64,000 nt of DNA from Escarpia spicata (GCA_963995525.1 OZ023206.1:70296270-70360269); one strand, 5' to 3'. Shown: positions 43,070-55,241, counted from the stretch's first letter. Numbers and translations: made by a program. Notes: a model not told the origin generated them from the letters alone.

Positions 43070-43864
43070 CTAATCACTTATTTTCTTCAATGAGCGCACC
43101 GAATAGGACGGCTCCCCAACCCACGTAGTCTTCCGCACTTCCACATCAACGATAGTGCCGACAAGCGCCAGCACCGTGTCACGCAATTCGTCGGCGCCGA
43201 GTCCGACCAGATAGGAGGCCTGGTAGTCAACGAGGGGCGCCACATTGCTATCGAAAACAATTACCCACGTTTCGTCATCCACGCCCGACCCGTCCTTCAA
43301 CATCATTCGCATAGAGAAGTAATATTGCGTTTCATTCTGGACCCCATGCGACATGCACATCAAATCGCCGTTCATAGTCGAATGTACTTTTCGGCGACAT
43401 CGCGTACACCCCTCGTACACGCACTTATCGCGCCAAGCGATTGCCTCGATAGTGGGGTAATCTCTTATTCTATAACACCCGTCCACGACCACCTGCAGCT
43501 CATGTAGACTCACCATCGAAGGCAACAATACAACGGCGCCCCTCTCAGAAGGTGGCCGGTGGGTGTTTGCCGCCGCCTCCGGTTCACGTCCCGATGCCCC
43601 CGGCGTGGGCTCTTGGGACGGCCCTGTAGCCGCGTCGCTCTCCTTGTTGCGTGCCTGCGCCACGCCAGGCGAAGGCGCGGACGGCTGAGCCTGCGCGCCG
43701 CCCCGTGCTGGGATGATAGGGCGCAGCAGCACCTCGTCCGTCGTCGAAGCCGAGCCCTGCGCCGCAGACGGACGTCCCTGTACAGTCGATGAAGAGCTGC
43801 GAGCGGGCAGGTTCGGCATCACCTGCTTTCTGGATCTCTTCCGTGGGGTTGATTCGTCTGCCAT
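43070..43864 (-). CDS. RPA-like OB-fold protein with zinc site, intact
   Basis: 264 codons from ATG 43864 (MADESTPRKRSRKQ), chosen over the upstream Met because the basic start looks natural. Residues 1-110 are low-complexity and Ala/Pro/Ser-rich. The C-terminal half resembles the zinc-containing OB fold of the large RPA subunit: Cys148, Cys153, Cys156 and Cys170 (with His173 nearby), then YYFSMRMMLKDGSG, ETWVIVFDSNVAPLV and YLVGLGADELRD. RPA proteins bind single-stranded DNA during replication. In an element that encodes its own protein-primed polymerase, an ssDNA-binding partner makes sense. Identification is by motif layout; other OB-fold roles are possible. The lack of any disruption is notable among so many broken genes. 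Confidence 0.65.
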   Translation of the reverse strand: MADESTPRKRSRKQVMPNLPARSSSSTVQGRPSAAQGSASTTDEVLLRPIIPARGGAQAQPSAPSPGVAQARNKESDAATGPSQEPTPGASGREPEAAANTHRPPSERGAVVLLPSMVSLHELQVVVDGCYRIRDYPTIEAIAWRDKCVYEGCTRCRRKVHSTMNGDLMCMSHGVQNETQYYFSMRMMLKDGSGVDDETWVIVFDSNVAPLVDYQASYLVGLGADELRDTVLALVGTIVDVEVRKTTWVGEPSYSVRSLKKISD

Positions 43865-43899
43865 TGCGATGTCACTGTGAACACAACACACATATAGTT

Positions 43900-44170
43900 T
43901 GCCTACCCCTTTTATACAAAACTAGTAAAGGGTGCGCGTGCACCTGATCACGTACACCACACAACAGGCAAGTCTGCCAATGCTATTGTCAATTGAAAAA
44001 AATACGCGGTCACGCGGTACATGTTCCGTAAAAGCACCTCTTTAAAGCGTTTTTCTCTAATACGACACCACCACGCAATTCCTGACCCCCGACTGATCTT
44101 ATAACATTCTTAGGTTCGACTATTTAGAATTTCATTAAACGATTTTGAAACATTACGCAAAACAATAGTC
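43900..44170. other. Polinton right-end noncoding DNA
   Basis: Upstream region of the RPA-like gene. No gene seen; probably contains its promoter. Confidence 0.4.
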
Positions 44171-44362
44171 AACAACTTACATAACGCTGAACGTGACGCC
44201 TCTCGATGCGCACGCAACCCGATGGCGCAGCCAACAACTTACATAAAACTAATGCGTCATTTACCACCGCGTAAACACGCCTCTCGATGCGTGCGCACCC
44301 AGAAGGCGCAGTCAACAACCTACATAAAACTAATGCGTCATTTGCCACCGCGTAAACAGGCC
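44170..44362. repeat. 81-bp tandem repeat
   Basis: Two full units and a partial, each with CTCTCGATGCG, GGCGCAG(C/T)CAACAAC and ACATAAAACTAATGCGTCAT; period about 81 bp. Confidence 0.85.
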
Positions 44363-44459
44363 GCCATGTCAGGTCGCTCCAAAACAGTCGTCACACATCA
44401 CGAACGGTACGTCACATTCTTTTAAACAAACAGCCAATCATTATAACTATTTATTTATA

Positions 44460-44935
44460 TTCACGGGTGCACCTAAATGCAAACAAACATTCATATACAA
44501 GAATCATTTATTTATTTATTTATTTATTTAGTCATTTCTATTCACGGGTCATCTAATGAGTCACAAACATTCATATGCAACTATAAATATAGGTGGAATT
44601 ATCCATGCAATTCGGTGATGTTGCGGCTGAAGTTGTTGAATGGAATCCGTGAGTGTGCACAACCTGTTGTGTTTGCCTACTTAACACAGGCGAGATTTGA
44701 ACACGCCACACACGACACGTCTTCACCATAAACTGCACAACTCAACCGGCTAAACAAACAACTTACACAAATTATGTATGGTAAAACAAACATTCAGATA
44801 CAAGAATCATTTATTTATTTATTAATTTCTATTCACTGGCGATCTAATGAGCCAAACAAACAAACATTCATATACAACTATAAATATATACAAGAATATT
44901 TTCATTTATTTATTCAGTCATTTCTATTCACAGGT
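44460..44935. repeat. Diverged repeats with ATTTATTTATT and TTCTATTCAC motifs
   Basis: Three or four imperfect copies of AAACAAACATTCATATACAA...ATTTATTTATT...TTTCTATTCACGGG. No coding signal. Confidence 0.75.
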
Positions 44936-45450
44936 CGCCTAATGAGTGGCCACCCAAAGGCTGGGGACGTGGCTACACGCTCCGCGCTATGGCAGCGGCG
45001 CCGAATACACCCGCCTCTGTCGCTACGGCCCGCCGCCAACACGAACCTGCGAAATGCCGCCTCCATTGCAGCCAAGGCGGACCGATCGACCGACTGCAGT
45101 CGTACGCGGCATCGTTAGGCCGCCCCCGCAAGAGTGGCGCGACCCATACACCAATTTATGGGTGTCGCTCCCTCCTCGCCCACGGGAGCGAGACTCGGAC
45201 ACCGATTTATGGGGGTTGACCGCTCCTGCCCCATGGATGCAGACAGGGCGGCCCGAATTTAGACCACCGCCTCAACGCACCCCATTAGCCTTACCTCGGT
45301 GCCCAGCGCGGCGGCGACAACAACGGCACTGCTTTGGATTGCCACATGATCACGTCCCGTCATCACATTCAGCATCGCAGAATGGCAATAGAATATTTAT
45401 CGGCATCCTCCGTAGCTAGACTAAGGCTTCATTTCTGCCTCATTAAACTA
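44936..45450. other. GC-rich segment with open frames, uncertain
   Basis: Two overlapping plus-strand frames are open here (44946-45419 and 44989-45219), both Arg/Pro-rich. An internal repeat encodes TPIYGxRSLLAHG-like residues. No family recognised. The GC content equals the Polinton genes, so it may be a decayed element gene. Confidence 0.3.
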
Positions 45451-45625
45451 TAACAGTCAACGACTAGTCGTTTGATTCTTTCCAACGCACAAAACCACTG
45501 TATGTCCCTACGAGCGCCAACTAAACGAACTATAGTAGCCTTGCTTATAAACGAAACACTGTACGCTATAAATACACTACTACTAGAAGGCGTCACGACT
45601 CACGACAAAGCAGGAATGTTACAGC

Positions 45626-46200
45626 CGTCACTAGCAGCGTACGGACTTTACACCAGTGCCTGTATCAAGTTTCACAACAACACAGCGTAGAACTTTTATA
45701 CGTGGTTATGTGGTTAAGTACGTGGTTATGATTATAGCCACTTTCGGCCTCATCAACGCAGCTCCAATTAACAGGCAACTCTTTTATACAGTGGTTTTGT
45801 GCCGGTACAATGGTTATAGGCAATATTCAGTTGTTTTAGCCCTACCTTAGGTCTGACGATCAAAACAACGCCACTAGAGTGCAGAGAAACGAAAACACAC
45901 ATTACAGCGGTCAATAGCAGCGTACGGACTTTACACCAGTGCCTGTATCAAGTTTCACAACAACACAGCCGCCTCACAGCGTAGAACTTTTATACGTGGT
46001 TATGTACTGGTACAGTGATTATAACCACTCAGTACAAATGTTGCCCTCATCAACGCAGCTCCAATTAGCAGGCAACTCTTTTATACAGTGGTTTTGTGCC
46101 GGTACAATAGCTATAGGCAATATTCAGTTGTTTTAGCCCTACCTTAGGTCTGACGATCAAAACGGCGCCACTAGAGTGCAGGGAAACGAAAACACACACG
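45626..46200. repeat. 283-bp tandem duplication at Polinton right end
   Basis: CGTACGGACTTTACACCAGT occurs at 45638 and 45921, and both units continue through TGTATCAAGTTTCACAACAA, AGGCAACTCTTTTATACAGT and GAGAAACGAAAACACAC, with small indels. Confidence 0.9.
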
Positions 46201-46261
46201 CAAAGGGCACGGGGTCAACGCTGAACATCTCCTTAATACAGAAGATTGTTGCCCTGGACTC

Positions 46262-46532
46262 ATTCTAAGCCTCTGATTTGTTGATGGGCCTGACAATCAC
46301 GCCCCTCAAGTATAGAGAAACGAAACACATACATTACACGCACTAAGGGCGACGGGTCAGCGCCGTTGGGTGGTCCTGTCAATCAAAGGTAATTAAGGGT
46401 ACTTAAGGGTATTTAGTCACGGTGCTAAGTTTTTAGGAAAAAATGGTGGGGCGGAGCCTATTCCTTTGATCTTCCTTTGATCTTGGGTACGTGACCTTTT
46501 TACACGGGGGTGAATACCACACGACTACTACT
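46262..46532 (-). repeat. Polinton right terminal inverted repeat
   Basis: Inverted copy of 25129-25438, lacking the 56-bp insert found on the left. Ends CCACACGACTACTACT. Confidence 0.95.
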
Positions 46533-46538
46533 ATCGAC
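46533..46538. repeat. Polinton target-site duplication, right
   Basis: ATCGAC, identical to the left copy at 25123-25128. Confidence 0.95.
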
Positions 46539-46678
46539 TAATCAATGCGAAACGTAAAAACAACCGTCTTTGTGACTACGATTCTTTGTGTGGGGTTCTT
46601 TTGACCGCATGTAATTGCCAAACGCTTGCTCACACGTGTTCTGTCACACATCGTAATATATATATATATATATATATA

Positions 46679-47471
<793 letters not shown>

Positions 47472-48033
47472 TATGTATGTGTGTGCGTGTGTGTCTGTGA
47501 ACTAATACGTTCTTTTGATAAGAAAATTAATACAAATTATTATTCTATAAATTACATATAATGCTACCATCAGATATGTAATAATAATAATAATATTAAT
47601 ACATTTTTGGACATTCATTACCTGTTAAGGATAATGTATAAATGATAATGAAATATGGTGGTAGAAAAATACAAAGTTTTTAACGGTTTGGTCGCATTCT
47701 AAAATACTATTAATATCTCACTGCTTTTTTAGTGTGGGAAGAACGGCTTCAACAATAAAATTCATCTTCAAATTAAGCTCATAATTGTTACGTCGAATTG
47801 CCGTGTTCACCACCAATCGATGTATCACAAGTAGTTTCCCTTTACATACAGAGTGGCAGCAAATTGTGCATAACTTGTTCCAAACTTGCAATTTTAATGG
47901 TGACACAAAAAAACTAGCTGGAAATGAGGAATACGCCTTCTTAGTTGAGTTTGTCACATTAACTAATTACTTTCCCAGCTTAGAAAATTGCACAATTTAA
48001 CCAAATTTGCACATGAATGAATACATTTGATTC
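47472..48033. other. Loop region of the pogo-like element, no clear gene
   Basis: AT-rich. The open frames at 47718-48000 on both strands are short and unrecognised. Confidence 0.4.
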
Positions 48034-48041
48034 ATTCTAAG
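48034..48041. repeat. 8-bp target-site duplication, left
   Basis: ATTCTAAG directly before CAGGGCTTTAT; the same 8-mer follows the right end at 55242-55249. Confidence 0.9.
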
Positions 48042-48171
48042 CAGGGCTTTATGCAGGATCAAAATGTTACCAGTCCCCAGTGGACATTTGCTCACCAAAA
48101 AAACCGTCCAACTGCACCCCCTTGAGGCTCACGAAAACCTCCAATTGCACCCCCCGAGGTTCTCCATTTAT

Positions 48172-48222
48172 AATATACACATATATACTATATATGTAAT
48201 AAATAATTATATATATATACAT

Positions 48223-48268
<46 letters not shown>

Positions 48269-48313
48269 ATATATATCTACGGCTCATCAAAAACGTAAGC
48301 AAAACAGCAAATG

Positions 48314-48356
<43 letters not shown>
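48172..48356. repeat. (TA)n microsatellites
   Basis: Two long TA tracts separated by about 55 bp of unique sequence. Confidence 0.95.
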
Positions 48357-48360
<4 letters not shown>

Positions 48361-48935
48361 GGGATAATATGCATGGTAAAACATCATGCCATAAATAACA
48401 GTTACATTTAAATCAGCAACCATATTTATTTTCACATAGTTTTACATTACTTACAATTACAGCCCCGGCAAATCAAAACTCAAACAAGGTATAAACACAT
48501 TAAAAAAAAAAAATTATGAATACAAATGTAACAATGTTTTTAACAAAATTATCATTACACTTACTGACTTGATCCTGCAAGACAGCTACACAATAAATGT
48601 AAATTATGCACTGATGCATATATGATCTAGTGCATATAAAAATAATTTTAAAAAGTACTATCAACCAATGTTAAATATGTAAAACAAATTGTAAAGAAAT
48701 TTTCAAATAAAATACCTGATTGACATACTCATAATAACAAAATAATAGTTGTCACTGTCAATGTCATGCGCTATTCCAATAACAATGCTACTTTCTTTTC
48801 GCCAATGACAGTAATAGTATCATCAGTCGGCTGAGGAAGGCTAGGTCTAGTCGGCCTGTGGCCTGGTGTGGCCGTATGTGTAGCCGTAGCCGTAGCGTAG
48901 GGCTAACATGCTCGCCTGGCTGATTAACGGGGTCA

Positions 48936-49320
48936 TGTTCTAGTTAGATTTCCTGTCCGTTGCACGAAGAAAAATGCAGTGTATTTTTGTGAAATTTTTT
49001 TTTAAACAAAATTCACATGCTGTGACATAAGTGCATTTGAGTAAGGATTTGTGATTGTAGAAGGTGTTGACTGTAAAATGGTGGATTTCTAAATGATTTT
49101 AATAAGCGTAAGGATATTTGGCAGCAATTTGCCTGTGTGACCTGTTTGCGGAGTAATTCTTGCCGGCATTTGTAAATATTGACTTAATCCATCAGCATGT
49201 CAGCGAGATGATGATAACAGCAGGTGAGAAGTTAAAGAAATTTTATAGGTCACGTTTTCTTATAATCAGACAAAACGTTAACATGGTCGCCTATGGGAAA
49301 ACCAACAGTGTGCTGACCCC
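48936..49320. repeat. Internal direct repeat, left
   Basis: Same orientation as 53824-54253 and about 90% alike by eye, from TGTTCTAGTTAGATTTCC to CAACAGTGTGCTGACCCC; the right copy has a ~45-bp insert. Confidence 0.92.
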
Positions 49321-49365
49321 AATAAAGTCCCTGGCAACGGAAACCTAGTTACACAGTGAGGCATC

Positions 49366-49755
49366 ATGGATGACACGTTTTATGAGAAATATTCAGACAA
49401 AATTAATGAAAATGCGTGTGTGTCATCAAACAATAAGTGTATATTGTGGACAGGCTGTATGAAAAGCATAAAAGGGTCAAACGTAAAGTATGGCGCAATT
49501 AATTGTAAATTTGCATGTGGCAATAGACGCACAATAACAGCCCGCCGTTTAGCCTACATGCTGCAGCACCTTACGACATTCCTACAAGCAGTACTGGATG
49601 CTTCCCATCTCTGTCACAATAGCCTGTGTGTAACAGCCGATCATGTGAGCCTTGAACCACACCGTGTGAACAATGAGAGGATACGTTGCAGTAATTTTGA
49701 CAAATGTTCCGGTCATGGCGCTTACCCGGCATGCATAATAGATTTAAAATTTTAA
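49366..49755 (+). CDS. Zinc-binding-loop homing-endonuclease-like protein (His-Me finger type)
   Basis: 129 codons, intact, ATG 49366. The pattern CILWTGC, YGAINCKFACG, RRLAYMLQHL, SHLCHNSLCVTADHVSLE and NNERIRCSNFDKCSGHG matches the zinc-binding loop of I-PpoI-like His-Me endonucleases: paired Cys, then the SHLCHN Ser-His-x-Cys-His block and a late Asn and Cys cluster. In that family the block holds the catalytic His and a structural zinc, and the enzyme cuts DNA. The gene lies 46 bp after the left direct repeat and faces the transposase on the other strand. It may be an accessory nuclease or DNA-binding partner in transposition (inference). Whether all catalytic residues are present cannot be judged by eye. 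Confidence 0.7.
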   Translation: MDDTFYEKYSDKINENACVSSNNKCILWTGCMKSIKGSNVKYGAINCKFACGNRRTITARRLAYMLQHLTTFLQAVLDASHLCHNSLCVTADHVSLEPHRVNNERIRCSNFDKCSGHGAYPACIIDLKF

Positions 49756-50072
49756 ATAGGTAAGAACTTACTTTTTTCGGGAGTAAATGTAGAATGAACT
49801 TTTCCGAATTATCATCGTAATCACTGGTCACTGGGGTGCGTTTGCAGTCATGTGTCCATATCAGTCTACCCATGCTAACTTATATGATGTAATAATGTCG
49901 ATTGTTTGTGGTGCTCGTGTTCTGGCTGTGTTCACAGGCAGGCAGGTGGAGTTGTGTCGTGTGTATGTCAGACCGGATGGTGTAGATCTTGTCTCATCTC
50001 AGACAGTCAGTTTTGCAGCTCAAGAAGACGCTGCAGAAATACAGAAAGTCACAAATAGAATGTTGTGTACGC

Positions 50073-53000
50073 CTACTCCCTGTTTATGTAAGGGTGATCA
50101 GTCGATTGGCGTGACCTTAACGAATATGGGTGATCAGTGCGATTTACAGGTGGCTTTCGCTGTCTGCGTCTTCTTCTATTTGGTTTGACTGTCGTTGCTG
50201 TTACATCTGTCGACAGCGTGCTGGTACGACTCTCTGGTTCGGGATCAAGCTGAATCTTTTTGTATATGTCGTCTTGGTGTCTGTTTTGTTTTGCCTCGAG
50301 ATACTCTCTCCTTCTCTTTGACTTGGTTCTTCGTCTGTGTAGGCGAACCGATGGCTGTCTGGAATACTCTCGCTGGTAGAGCACGTCCTGCTGAATCCGT
50401 TTGACAGCACGTGTCACTCTGCCCCCCTTTATAATTGGACACTGATCGTTTTCCAGCTTTGCTGCATTGAAATTCCAGCACCGTAGTTTAAGCGATCGAT
50501 GATTGAAGACATACGTCCCAATGCATTTCGGCTAAATTTACCATTTTTCAGGGAGAGAAGCAGATATTGCTCTGTTGGCTCCTTTGTTAAAATTAGTTGT
50601 CAATTTGCGTCTTGTCATTTGAAGTGCGCGATTGCCAAGACGCATCTCGATCAATCCTTGAAGTGTTGCTCGATCACTGTCAGTCATATTTACTCGCCTT
50701 AGGCCACATGCCTTCAAATGCTGTGAGGTAGTAGCAGACAATTCCAGGTGTTGAAATTTGCAGATGATACAAAAGTGTTTAGACGGATTAAAAGTGATGG
50801 AGATAGACAACATTTACAAGATGATCTTGACAGGTTGATCAAATGGTCTGAAAAGTGGCAAATGTTGTTAAATTTTGTGAAATGTAAAAGCCTTCACACA
50901 GGACATGGGAACGAATATGTAGAATATACAATGGGGGGAACTGCACTAAGTACTACTGTAAAAGAAAAAGACTTAGGGCTGACAATTAGTGCTGACATGA
51001 AGGTTTCAGAGCAGTGTGGAATTGCAGCTTCAAAAGGAAATCAAATCCTTGGATTGATTAGGCGAAATATAACATATAAAGAAAAAGAACTAATAATACC
51101 GCTGTACAAAACAATAGTTAGGCCTCATTTAGAATATTGTATACAAGCGTGGAGGCCATACCGCAAGAAGGACATAGATATGCTAGAAAGAGTACAGAAG
51201 AGAGAGACTAAAATGATACAAAAACTGAGGGATCTTAGTTATGAAAAACGTCTAAATGAATGTGGTTTAACACCACTAGAGACCAGGAGATTGTGAGGAG
51301 ATCAGATAGAAGTGTTTAAAATATTGAATGGTTATGAAAATATGTTTTTTTTCAGTTAAGAAAGATAGAAAGACTAGAGGACATGAAGTTACATTAGTAA
51401 AGGAGCAGTGTAGATTAGACGTAAGAAAGTTCTCATTTTCACAAAGGACTGTGAATGAATGGAACATATTATCGGATGATTGTGTGGGTGCTAGTAGTGT
51501 GAATATGTTTAAAAATAAAATCGACAACATACCTCAGAAGGGCTGGATATATGTAGATAAAAGGGTTGGACTCTCGATAAGTCAAAGGGCTTCCTTGTCC
51601 ACCTGCCATCTAGATTTAATTCTCTGGATGGCAATCTTATTAAATCTTGTTAAATCATGTTTGCGACAGTTTTTGCACGTGCCAGAATAGCAGTCTAACG
51701 TGGCTTGAATGATGTCCGGCATACGACTAGCTATGACTGTTGCGTCGCTGTCGTGAAGCATATGTACACTTGTGTAAATCTTCTGGCACCTGGTCTTCAC
51801 GTCTTCCGCAAACATTCTTCTGTTTTCTGTTCGCACGGCAGCCTCTCCTGGGAAAATTCCGGAGGAGAATGACGCTTTCATGATGTGGCGAAATTGCGTT
51901 TGAGACAGATGTGTCGTATCGGATTGTCTCTCTGTCTGTGAACCTGCTGGCATGTCATCTTGTATACCCCGAGATGCTAATGCATCTCCGTCGGTAGCAA
52001 CGTATTTCATTGCAACACTGTCTTGTGTAGGACTGTCACCAATCTTTTTCCCAATTCTGTACTCAGACAGTGGTTCTGTTGCTTGCACATTGGCTGTGCA
52101 ACCGGCATGCCCAGGACAGGTTACATCCATGCCTTGACTGCGAAGTGAAGATCCTAATTTGCAGAGCTTGTTGTCCAGGTGGAACGCTATGATTTCCCGA
52201 TTGCCAGTTTGCCAGCTGACTGCAGTTCCCACAGCCTGTGTCGCATTTTGTCCACCACAACTATAACTGTTTTTCAGATTTGTCGAGTTGTATCTGACAT
52301 CGACGCTTATGTTAATGGGGTCGTCTTCTGGCAGACCACGCAGGATGTTAGTTGCTTTAGTTTTCCGTCTTCTCTCATGTAATTGTTGCCTGGGCAGTGA
52401 GAGTTGCAACTTTGTTTGCATTTCTTTGTAACTCTGACTGACTTGGTGGGGGGGTATTCGTCGCAGCTAGAATGTGACGGATCTTTGTGGTTCCTGTCGT
52501 TGAATCCTGTAGACCGGCGTGAAGTGCCACATTAGTCGTTGCGGCCCGCTGACCACAGCGTCCAGTGTTCACCTCAGTGTATAGTTTGTACACGCGTGAG
52601 TGATAATCACAATGTGTACACCGGAGTGATTGCTTCCAGCACAGACCGATCTGTCGTTCCTCGTGTACTTCAAAATGTACAGAAGTGCATGTTGTCTTTG
52701 CATGCTCTGCGTAGCAGTCATTCCACATATCAGCAGTTTTCATCACATTCAGCAGACGCATCTCAGAATCTTTATGGTTTTTGTCTGCTTGAAGATAGCT
52801 GTCTGTTAAATCCAGGCACCTATCTGGCCGTGGTCGTAGAATGTTGGCATTGCCACATACTCCATCGGCATCCGGTACTGTTAACAGTCCACCCGCAGTT
52901 CCCTGTACCACTCTGGAATAGTCGTCCATATGTAGTCGTGACATCCACACGCGACCCGCTTGAGTTTCTGATGTTTCAGCACGTGTTGGTTTGAAGTATC

Positions 53001-53100
53001 GATGACCTTGCTGAAAACCACACGGATTTCTCGTCTTGCCATCAACAGGCGGTGGTTTATTATTACTAACTTTACTAATCTCATTTGTAGTCTCCGTCAT
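50073..53100 (-). pseudogene. Mutator-like transposase, frameshifted and split by CR1
   Basis: From ATG 53100 the frame includes NPCGFQQGHRYFKPT, PDADGVCGNANILRPRPDRC, DLTDSYLQADKNHKDSEMRL and CTSVHFEVHEERQIGLCWKQ. The next piece (52421-51660) has ISVDVRYNSTN, the first catalytic-type Asp block, DVTCPGHAGCTAN, YVATDGDA and ERQSDTTHLSQTQFRH. After the CR1 insertion the tail resumes (50740-50540) with MTRRKLTTNFNKGANRAISA and a basic C-terminus to 50073. I recognise this order from invertebrate proteins annotated as Mutator-like transposase-domain proteins. Breaks: frame change near 52400, the 0.9-kb CR1 insertion, and frame changes near 50535 and 50420. Its DDE catalysis would move the 7.2-kb element. 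Confidence 0.82.
50749..51657 (+). mobile_element. CR1-like fragment inserted in the transposase
   Basis: 5'-truncated copy on the plus strand starting inside the RT palm (LKFADDTKVFRRI) and running through YCIQAWRPYRKKDIDMLERV to the 3' tail TTAAATCTTGTTAAATC. Stops interrupt it (for example after 51296). It is flanked on both sides by transposase coding sequence. Confidence 0.92.
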
Positions 53101-53823
53101 TGTAATATCGCCGCGGAATAATCCAGGCAAAATTACAGTTGAAAGGGACAAACCGTTTTTGGAAATTACAGACTTCTCATCAGTCTGCCAGCCCAAATCA
53201 CAGTGAATGAAGATATTTTTATGAAAATAAACCAATCATGTTACAGCATGGTAATTCTTTTTTTTTTACTTTTCAGGTAATTAAACATCTGTGAAGACCT
53301 TATCAGTGACCCTAATGACACTTGAGCACAGCCACTGGTGTGAGCCACCATAATGAGTACTGCCATGTGATACTGTCTACTGGCTCTGCCTTCTGGCCAA
53401 TCAGGCAAGTGCTATTGTCTTCTGGATGTCTGCTAATTAGGCTTTGTTATATTATGCAATTGAACTGCTTGAGGCGTCTGGCCTTTGATGATTTCACACC
53501 CAAAGGTGATTTTTTTTGATAGTTTTACCTTTGCAAAAGGGCACAAGGCCAACAAAATCAATACAACTTGGAATTTATCATAACAACTGGCTGAATTGAA
53601 TGTTCTTATAAAGCACATATTGGACTTTCTGGAAAACTGTGTTAGGAGTTCATACGTACCACATGAGAATGAGTGTGCAGTGTAGAGATATGCCATATTA
53701 GAAATTGCTTATTCACACGGTGCCCTGTCAAGTAGGGTAGCTCTTTTGAAAAATATTAAAAAAACACGTGGATGAATTACAAAAAAATCACACAGTGTAT
53801 GAGATAGGACAGCCTATATAATG

Positions 53824-54253
53824 TGTTCTTGTTAGATTTCCGAAGAAAATAACAGTGTATTTTTGAGAAATGATGTTTTTACAAAATTCACATGCTGTGA
53901 CATAACTGCATTTGAGTGGGGATATTTCCATGTGTGATTGTAGAAGGTGTTGACTATAAAATGGTGGATTTCTAGATGATTTGAATAAGCGGAAGGATAT
54001 TTGGCAGCAATGTGCCTGTGTGACCTGTTTGCGGAGTAATTTTTGCCGGCATTTGTAAATACTGACGGGTGTCACACATACAGGCATTTTATGAGAGCTA
54101 GATGTATGCCATTTAAAAAAAATCTATCAGCATGTCAGTGAAATGATGATAGCAGCAGGTGAGAAGTTTGACATTTTATAGGTAACGTTTTCTTATAATC
54201 AGACAAAACGTTAACATGGTCGCCTATGGGAAAACCAACAGTGTGTTGACCCC
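53824..54253. repeat. Internal direct repeat, right
   Basis: Partner of 48936-49320, from TGTTCTTGTTAGATTTCC to CAACAGTGTGTTGACCCC. Confidence 0.92.
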
Positions 54254-55241
54254 TAACAACGGTAACGACTGTACATCGGCTGTTACTATAAACGTGGTAG
54301 CACTAGTGTCGTAGTGACAGTCACTGTCGTCGGTGCCGGTGTTATCGTTCTAAAAAAACGAGTTATCGTGTTTGCTTTACGAACCTTTGCCTTCGGTGGC
54401 GGCATCGCGGATGAGTCAGACAGAACGATAATTAGACTTGTTTATCGGTAACCGCGTGCGTCGTTAATGCAGCCTCCTTGTGAATGTAGCCTCTGTTTTA
54501 AATCTGATCATCCCCTGGAGTCACTCCCATGATAGAGTCGAAACGTTAATAATATACAGGTACATAAAAACTTTTTCGGATATTTTATTATGTGATATAA
54601 ACCCCTGACATATGTCTAATTTATCTGGATTCTTGCTTCTTTAAAACACATACAAATGTGCGTAATTAGTGTTTATATTCTGGCACATTATTATTGATGT
54701 GTGCTACCCCAAATGAATTAACCAATCACGTCTGTTGTTTACGGAGTGGATGTTGGAGCATTCATGCATTGCATTGACCTCTCTAGCAACAAATGAAATC
54801 ACGTGTAACCGAAAGGATTCATTCACAAACTACGATCTTTAAAGTGATTCGCTGCCACGTACGCATGCATAAAAAGAGCATAGATTTGATTTGATTGGCA
54901 TGATTCTGCGTGCAAAATGCTACGTCAGCGAGCCAACAGCTTGCGCCAGGCCTGCAGATGGTACGTGTGAATTATGTGGTGGTAGGCGTTATTGAGCCCT
55001 GTGTGTCCGGAAAATGCTCAAATAATGCTAGGAATTCAAAGTACTGGAAGAGTTTGTTCCTGTGTGATACAAAACACGATATATTCCAGTGCCGACACCC
55101 GTCCTACAACACGTCATACAAACTGACAGGACGGGGCCTTATAATAAGACGGGCTATATCCTGTCCTCTCAAATTATCGCCCGTCAGTAGTTAAGACCCT
55201 CGTCCAAATGACGGGTGGACGGGTCTCTAGATAAAGCCCTG
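54254..55241. other. Right end region of the 7.2-kb transposon
   Basis: No gene. The last ~130 bp contain repeated GACGGG/CCGTCC motifs (near 55105-55220) that can form short hairpins, next to the terminal repeat. Confidence 0.45.

Larger units (their letters stand above)
25129..46532 (+). mobile_element. Complete Polinton/Maverick (adintovirus-like) element
   Basis: The 21.4-kb element has terminal inverted repeats starting AGTAGTAGTCGTGTGG and ending in the complement, with a perfect 6-bp target duplication (ATCGAC), the length Polintons make. It encodes the full hallmark set: protein-primed PolB, retroviral-type integrase with chromodomain, HerA/FtsK-like packaging ATPase, adenain-like protease, and minor and major jelly-roll capsid proteins. 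Genes lie in two convergent blocks (plus 25.5-32.5 kb, minus 43.9-32.7 kb). The coding part is clearly GC-richer than the flanks. Most large genes carry frameshifts or stops, and a CR1 retrotransposon sits inside the right third, so this copy is a degraded but structurally complete provirus-like insertion. Confidence 0.98.
48042..55241. mobile_element. 7.2-kb DNA transposon with Mutator-like transposase and zinc-loop ORF
   Basis: Bounded by 11-bp inverted repeats (CAGGGCTTTAT / ATAAAGCCCTG) and a perfect 8-bp duplication. It holds an intact zinc-loop endonuclease-like ORF (plus, 49366-49755), a Mutator-like transposase (minus, 53100-50073), ~0.4-kb direct repeats either side of the genes, TA microsatellites, and a nested CR1 fragment. 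An 8-bp duplication is normal for hAT and close to the 8-11 bp of Mutator-like elements. The CAGGG terminus looks hAT-like while the transposase looks Mutator-like. Confidence 0.8.
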
